DNA from: Clostridia bacterium
GTDB taxonomy: Bacteria; Bacillota; Clostridia; Oscillospirales; Acutalibacteraceae
Direction of reading: 5' to 3'
Length of the DNA: 37,770 nt
Assembly (NCBI GenBank): GCA_017436255.1
Contig: JAFSDK010000060.1
Coordinates: 1 to 37,770, forward strand
Shown one piece after another: positions 34,182-37,770 of the stretch. A model generated the notes under the pieces. The model saw nothing but the letters and a program-made list of their open reading frames with translations. It made no database searches and was not told the origin of the DNA. Position 1 is the first letter of the stretch. Each line of letters opens with the position of its first letter. A program made the translations under genes and the position numbers.

Positions 34182-35357
34182 TTATTTCAAGGTGTATCTG
34201 CCTCCCGGCAGGGCCTGTATGTATCCGAAAATTTCAAGTTCTGTAATTGCCGCTAAAAATTGTGATGCGCTCAGTTCGGGCACTACAATTTCATCAGCAA
34301 AGAAAACCTGCTTATCTAATTGATTATACACCATTTTGGCGCTATTTGAAAGGGGGGAAGTTATATTTTTTTTGATAAATTCTTCTTTTTCCTTTTCTGC
34401 CGGTGCGGCGGCAGGTTGTTTTTTGTTTGCTTCGGGTTCCGCTTCAAACTTAATTTTCTCTTTATATGCTTTTTCGAGATAAATTTTATGCGGATAATCT
34501 GCCAAATATTCAAAGAATATATCTTTTGCATCAAGCAATGCTTTAGCGCCGTCCTGCAGCAAAAGGTTAGAACCCTTATAGTGTGGCAAAGTGGGATTTC
34601 CGGGAATTACAAATACATCGCGATTTTGTTCAGCTGCGTAATTTGCAGTTATAAGTGCACCACTTTTTTCATCCGCCTCAATAACAACTGTGCCGAGCGT
34701 TAGGCCCGACATCAAGCGATTGCGAATTGAAAACGTACCTTTTCTTACAACACTACCCGGTTGAAACTCACTAACAAGTAAACCTGCCTTTGCAATTTCT
34801 GCCCTTAATTCTTTGTTTAACTGAAGGTAATCATCTTCAATACCTACCGCTAAAACACACACTGTGTTACCTCCAACCGCTAAAGCGCCTTTATGGGCTG
34901 CGGTATCACTTCCCTTTGCGCCGCCGCTAACGATGATAATTCCGCCTGCCGCAAGACGAGCACCAAGTGAAAATGCCGCTTTCTTGCCAAAGTCGGAGAC
35001 TTCACGCGGTCCTACAATGCAAACACCGGGACGGCAATCAAGAAGTTCTAAATTACCTTTTGTATACAACACAATAGGCGGGTTAGGTATTTCGTTAAGC
35101 AAAGGGGGATATTTTTCATCCCCGATAGTAACAATACTGATTTTTCTTTTAATACATTCATTTAAAACTTTACGGGCGGCATCTAAATCTTTATTTTTAA
35201 GTTTTGATAATGCCGATTTAGAAAACAGTCCGGAAAATTCTAAATCATTAAAAGGTGCGTGATATACCTTTTCTGCCGTTTTATAACGTTCGAGCAATGG
35301 TTTTATATATTTATAACCATAGCCGACCGCCGACTGCAACCATATCCAATAAATCAT
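34182..35357 (-). CDS. dprA: DNA processing protein DprA
   Basis: A 391-aa protein. An N-terminal helical region is followed by the DprA Rossmann domain (VCIVGPREVSDFG, VSGGAKGSDTAAHKGAL, SIRNRLMSGL, ALITANYAAEQNRDVFVIPGN). A proline/lysine-rich linker (about 305-330) leads to a C-terminal winged-helix-like domain. DprA loads RecA on incoming single-stranded DNA in transformation. GGAKGSD replaces the frequent GLARGID. ATG 35357 shares one base with the upstream stop (TAATG); a GTG at 35375 is possible but less well placed. Confidence 0.94.
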   Translation of the reverse strand: MIYWIWLQSAVGYGYKYIKPLLERYKTAEKVYHAPFNDLEFSGLFSKSALSKLKNKDLDAARKVLNECIKRKISIVTIGDEKYPPLLNEIPNPPIVLYTKGNLELLDCRPGVCIVGPREVSDFGKKAAFSLGARLAAGGIIIVSGGAKGSDTAAHKGALAVGGNTVCVLAVGIEDDYLQLNKELRAEIAKAGLLVSEFQPGSVVRKGTFSIRNRLMSGLTLGTVVIEADEKSGALITANYAAEQNRDVFVIPGNPTLPHYKGSNLLLQDGAKALLDAKDIFFEYLADYPHKIYLEKAYKEKIKFEAEPEANKKQPAAAPAEKEKEEFIKKNITSPLSNSAKMVYNQLDKQVFFADEIVVPELSASQFLAAITELEIFGYIQALPGGRYTLK

Positions 35358-36133
35358 TATTTCACTAACTCCCACATAGCGATTGATGCGGCAACTGCGG
35401 CATTTAAAGATTCCGCCCTGCCAGACATAGGTATTGTGATTTTTTGAGAAATTTCGATTGTAGCGTCGGTAAGACCATTTGCCTCATTGCCGATTATAAC
35501 AACACTACCGTTTGGAAATTCTACCTCATTTATCGATTTACCGCCCGAAACAACACATGCGTATAGGTTTAGACCGCTATTTTTAAGTGCATCTGCAAAA
35601 TTATCAAGCACAATAACTGGCATGCGCAAAAGTGTGCCCATAGAACTGCGAAGTGCTTTGGGACTATAAGGGTCACAACCGCCTGCCGATAAAATTATAC
35701 CATCAACACCAAGCGCCTCAGCCGTACGTGAAACGGCGCCTAAATTTGATGGGTCAGCAACATTTTCAAGTGCTATGTATCTGCCGTTTGATTTAATTTG
35801 CAATTGGTTATTTTCGGGCATTTTAATAATAGCTAAAATGCCTTGCGGGCTTTTAGTGTCCGATATTTTAGAAAAAATAGCATCGGTTACAACCACAATT
35901 TCTTTTGCATTGCCGAATAAATTTTCAGCCTCTTTAGCATGTTTATTTAAAAACTCATCAGCAATAACAAGCGATAAAAATCGCACATCATTTTCGTAAC
36001 AATCAAGCAAAAGTCTAAGTCCCTCTGCTACAAAAGTACCGGTTTTTTTGCGTTCACGGGCAGACGTTTGTAATAAAGAAATCTGCTTTATTAAGGTATT
36101 ATCTTTGCTGGTAATACGCTTAAAATCGGTCAT
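35357..36133 (-). CDS. SpoU/TrmH-family RNA 2'-O-methyltransferase
   Basis: A 258-aa SPOUT enzyme. The N-terminal substrate-binding segment GTFVAEGLRLLLD is followed by the three knot motifs: ALENVADPSNLGAVSRTAEALG (motif 1), VVIIGNEANGL (motif 2) and IPMSGRAESLNAAVAASIAMWE (motif 3). It should methylate a ribose 2'-OH in rRNA or tRNA; the target position cannot be read. ATG 36133 is chosen (AAGGTG 5 bp upstream); longer in-frame starts run into the hairpin at 36159-36183. It links the infC group to the dprA group. Confidence 0.92.
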   Translation of the reverse strand: MTDFKRITSKDNTLIKQISLLQTSARERKKTGTFVAEGLRLLLDCYENDVRFLSLVIADEFLNKHAKEAENLFGNAKEIVVVTDAIFSKISDTKSPQGILAIIKMPENNQLQIKSNGRYIALENVADPSNLGAVSRTAEALGVDGIILSAGGCDPYSPKALRSSMGTLLRMPVIVLDNFADALKNSGLNLYACVVSGGKSINEVEFPNGSVVIIGNEANGLTDATIEISQKITIPMSGRAESLNAAVAASIAMWELVK

Positions 36134-36158
36134 AAATACACCTTCCATTAAAGAAATT

Positions 36159-36183
36159 CGCCCGAGATAATGCATCTCGGGCG
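36159..36183 (-). terminator. Hairpin between rplT and the methyltransferase gene (leaky terminator)
   Basis: CGCCCGAGAT (36159-36168) pairs with ATCTCGGGCG (36174-36183), 10 bp with a 5-nt loop. The T tract after it on the minus strand is interrupted (AATTTCTTTAAT). No promoter is visible before the next gene, so partial termination with read-through is likely. Confidence 0.6.
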
Positions 36184-36191
36184 TAAAAATA

Positions 36192-36551
36192 CTATTTTTC
36201 TAATGCTTTTTGTGCATTCTTTGCAAGAGTAGCGAAACCGGCTGCATCGTTAACTGCGAGGTCGGCTAACATCTTACGGTTAATTTGAATACCTGCCTTT
36301 TTAAGACCATTCATGAATGTTGAGTAGTTCATACCATTGATCTTTGCAGCGGCAGAAATACGGGTAATCCATAAACGACGGAAATCACGCTTTTTAAGTC
36401 TACGACCTACGTAAGCGTAGTTACCGGATTTCATTACAGCTTCTTTAGCTGTTTTGAAGAGCTTTGATTTAGCTCCGAAATAGCCCTTAGCGAGCTTTAA
36501 AGTTTTATTTCTTCTTTTGCGTGTAGATAACGCACCTTTAACTCGTGCCAT
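36192..36551 (-). CDS. rplT: 50S ribosomal protein L20
   Basis: A 119-aa protein matching L20 in length and sequence: [29 protein letters not shown], then [16 protein letters not shown]. It is needed for early 50S assembly and, in Bacillus, represses its own operon through the leader RNA. GGAGG lies 7 bp before the ATG. It is third in infC-rpmI-rplT. Confidence 0.98.
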   Translation of the reverse strand: MARVKGALSTRKRRNKTLKLAKGYFGAKSKLFKTAKEAVMKSGNYAYVGRRLKKRDFRRLWITRISAAAKINGMNYSTFMNGLKKAGIQINRKMLADLAVNDAAGFATLAKNAQKALEK

Positions 36552-36571
36552 TTGTGTTCCTCCACTAATCC

Positions 36572-36769
36572 TTATTTATAAGGTATCATTTTCTTAACTG
36601 CTGCAACGTTTGTTACATCAGCAACTACTACCTTACGTAAATTTCTCTTACGTTTTGTTGTCTTTTTGTTTAAAATGTGTGACTTATAAGCATGACCACG
36701 CTTAACTAAGCCATTCTTTGTAAGCTTAAAACGCTTTTTTGCACCACTGTGTGTCTTAATCTTCGGCAT
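36572..36769 (-). CDS. rpmI: 50S ribosomal protein L35
   Basis: A 65-aa basic protein, [20 protein letters not shown], then the KRKRNLRK tail typical of L35. AAGGAGG lies 7 bp before the ATG. It lies 20 bp upstream of rplT and 21 bp after infC. Confidence 0.98.
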   Translation of the reverse strand: MPKIKTHSGAKKRFKLTKNGLVKRGHAYKSHILNKKTTKRKRNLRKVVVADVTNVAAVKKMIPYK

Positions 36770-36790
36770 TTTAAATCCTCCTTAATATCC

Positions 36791-37309
36791 TTATTTTACC
36801 GGTTTGGGCGCTAAGAACATAAGCATGTTACGTCCTTCCATTTTAGCAGGTTTCTCAACACTTGCAACTTCTGAACAATACTCGGCAAATCTATCCATAA
36901 TATCTTTGCCAATTTCGGGATGGCCAAATTCTCTACCACGAAAACGTATAGAAACCTTTACCTTATCTCCGCCTTTTAAAAACTTAATAGCGTGATTACC
37001 CTTTGTTTCAAAGTCGTGCGTATCAATACTCAGTCCAAGACGAATTTCCTTGACGTCGACTACCTTCTGATTCTTTTTAGCTTCTTTCTCACGTTTTGCC
37101 TGTTCGAAACGGTATTTACCATAATCCATAATCTTGCAAACAGGCGGAACGGCGTTAGGAGAAATGTTTACCAAATCAAGATCTCTCTTAGCGGCCTCCG
37201 CAAGAGCATCCTTTATTGGTAAAATACCAAGTTGAGAACCATCATTGTTAATTACTCTGACCTCTTTCGCCTTTATTGATTCATTAATCAATACTTCTTT
37301 ACTGCTAAT
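36791..37309 (-). CDS. infC: Translation initiation factor IF-3, ATT start
   Basis: A 172-aa IF-3. The N-terminal domain holds LINESIKAKEVRVINNDG, the linker region is rich in KREKEAKK, and the C-terminal domain holds EIRLGLSIDTHDFETK and IRFRGREFGHPE. It binds 30S and checks the start codon. The best start is the rare codon ATT at 37309: GGAGGTG (37317-37323) lies exactly 7 bp upstream, and ISSKEVLINE matches family N termini. An ATT start on infC, also reported in Bacillus, lets IF-3 repress itself by rejecting its own start codon. A longer reading would run through the terminator hairpin and is rejected. Confidence 0.95.
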   Translation of the reverse strand: MSSKEVLINESIKAKEVRVINNDGSQLGILPIKDALAEAAKRDLDLVNISPNAVPPVCKIMDYGKYRFEQAKREKEAKKNQKVVDVKEIRLGLSIDTHDFETKGNHAIKFLKGGDKVKVSIRFRGREFGHPEIGKDIMDRFAEYCSEVASVEKPAKMEGRNMLMFLAPKPVK

Positions 37310-37467
37310 AACTAAGCACCTCCGACACAGTATATAAATCAAAAAAGCACGGATAGCAAATAGCATCCGTGCATAACAAACAAAATAACCCTAAGGTAAA
37401 TTGATTATTATTGACCCTTTAAGACACAACTTTGAGGGTGAGAACGCTAATTGCTCTACTTTATTGT
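37310..37467 (-). promoter_or_regulatory. infC leader with attenuator (probable L20 leader)
   Basis: About 155 nt of untranslated leader lie between the promoter and infC. The leader has CACCCTC (37434-37440) that can pair with either of two downstream copies, AAAGGGT (37414-37420) or TTAGGGTT (37387-37394), a sign of alternative folds. A strong terminator hairpin follows just before the ribosome binding site. In Firmicutes the infC-rpmI-rplT operon is controlled by L20 binding its leader and favouring termination, so this is the likely mechanism here. The match to the L20 leader family was not computed. Confidence 0.65.
37341..37372 (-). terminator. Attenuator hairpin upstream of infC
   Basis: GCACGGAT (37347-37354) pairs with ATCCGTGC (37365-37372), followed on the minus strand by six Ts (37341-37346). 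It sits 18 bp upstream of the infC ribosome binding site, so it can only act as a conditional terminator. Confidence 0.85.
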
Positions 37468-37473
37468 CAACCT

Positions 37474-37502
37474 ATTTTAACACTACGAAACACATTTGTC
37501 AA
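37474..37502 (-). promoter_or_regulatory. Promoter of the infC-rpmI-rplT array
   Basis: On the minus strand TTGACA (37497-37502), a 17-bp spacer and TAAAAT (37474-37479). It starts 7 bp after the stop codon of the MreB-like gene. Another TTGACA (37465-37470) lies downstream, but with no matching -10. Confidence 0.85.
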
Positions 37503-37509
37503 GTGTTTT

Positions 37510-37770
37510 TTAGAAAATATCGCTATCAATCTTCAATTCGTTAATAGAACGGTATTGGAAATCAACATTACTAAGCAATTCGGGGTTTTTAAGGGCTATT
37601 GCCGCTCCCCTTACAACACTGTGTGTCGGGTCGGGGTCGGTATGGATTTTTGTGCCGAAATAACCCTCTAAAAGCTCAGCCATACCATTCATAAGCGAGG
37701 TGCCTCCCGTGAGATAAATACCGTCACTCATAATGTCGGCTACTAAATCAGGGTCGGTCCTTTCAAGCAC
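37510..37770 (-). CDS. mreB: MreB-family rod-shape protein (C-terminal fragment, cut by window edge)
   Basis: Only the last 87 codons, including the stop, are in the window. The visible part has LERTDPDLVADIMSDGIYLTGGTSLMNGM, matching the adenosine-binding TGGTSL motif and final helices of MreB/Mbl. The actin-like family guides side-wall peptidoglycan synthesis under the membrane. The first visible codon, GTG, is an internal valine rather than a start. MreB, Mbl and MreBH cannot be told apart from this piece. No clear terminator separates it from the infC promoter. Confidence 0.85.
   Translation of the reverse strand: MLERTDPDLVADIMSDGIYLTGGTSLMNGMAELLEGYFGTKIHTDPDPTHSVVRGAAIALKNPELLSNVDFQYRSINELKIDSDIF

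Noticed and set aside
36134-36175. 14-residue extension of the SpoU-family methyltransferase
   Set aside because: It overlaps the hairpin at 36159-36183 and lacks a ribosome binding site; ATG 36133 has AAGGTG.
37310-37366. 19-residue N-terminal extension of IF-3
   Set aside because: It runs through the terminator hairpin and the GGAGGTG ribosome binding site, and the family N terminus begins at the ATT codon.
1-37770. CRISPR array, prophage or transposon
   Set aside because: No regularly spaced repeats, no cas, integrase, transposase or phage structural genes are seen.

Overview
The window looks like chromosome of a low-to-moderate-GC Firmicute of class Clostridia, most likely an Oscillospirales/Ruminococcaceae-type gut anaerobe. 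This is inferred from the gene families, the consensus sigma-A promoters, the purine-rich ribosome binding sites, the smc/rnc/ftsY and infC-rpmI-rplT gene orders, and the ferredoxin-linked indolepyruvate oxidoreductase. No phage, transposase, CRISPR array or toxin-antitoxin module is visible. Most of the window is core genome with a few accessory or regulatory oddities.

Left part (1-18.3 kb). A tRNA-Ala(CGC) with terminator is followed by a compact array of small hairpins that abuts a consensus promoter for a YdcF-like membrane protein. On the minus strand come a LicD-type transferase with a degenerate SDR-like N-terminal half, and a CysK-family PLP enzyme with its own consensus promoter. A six-gene operon (about 11.6 to 4.2 kb) then encodes a sodium:solute symporter, an acyl-CoA synthetase, IorA, IorB, a phenylacetate-CoA ligase and a tandem-ACT protein. 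Together these could import, activate and interconvert aryl acids and aryl-2-oxo acids. Next are uvrC-malQ, a divergent small zinc-ribbon-like lipoprotein, an M23 peptidase with a G5 domain, and an SGNH-hydrolase lipoprotein with a tandem-repeat linker.

Middle (18.3-18.7 kb). tRNA-Lys(UUU) has a perfect promoter and terminator. Downstream of it lie two exact partial copies of the tRNA: 18 nt of the 3' end and 19 nt of the anticodon arm. They look like integration scars or a tRNA-derived repeat.

Right part (18.7-37.8 kb). An almost uninterrupted 18-gene minus-strand array carries housekeeping functions: infC-rpmI-rplT, then an SpoU-family methyltransferase, dprA, topA, trmFO, plsX, rnc, a radical SAM protein, smc, ftsY, an XTP/dITP pyrophosphatase, yhbY, nadD, yqeK, rsfS and leuS. 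It starts at a consensus promoter followed by an attenuator leader (probable L20 leader), infC appears to start at ATT, and the array ends at a terminator after leuS. A C-terminal fragment of an MreB-family gene runs off the right edge.

Nothing here is clearly a wholly new system. The most promising items are the six-gene aryl-acid operon with its promoter palindrome, the hairpin array near 124-247, the tRNA-Lys-derived repeats, and the SDR-LicD fusion.
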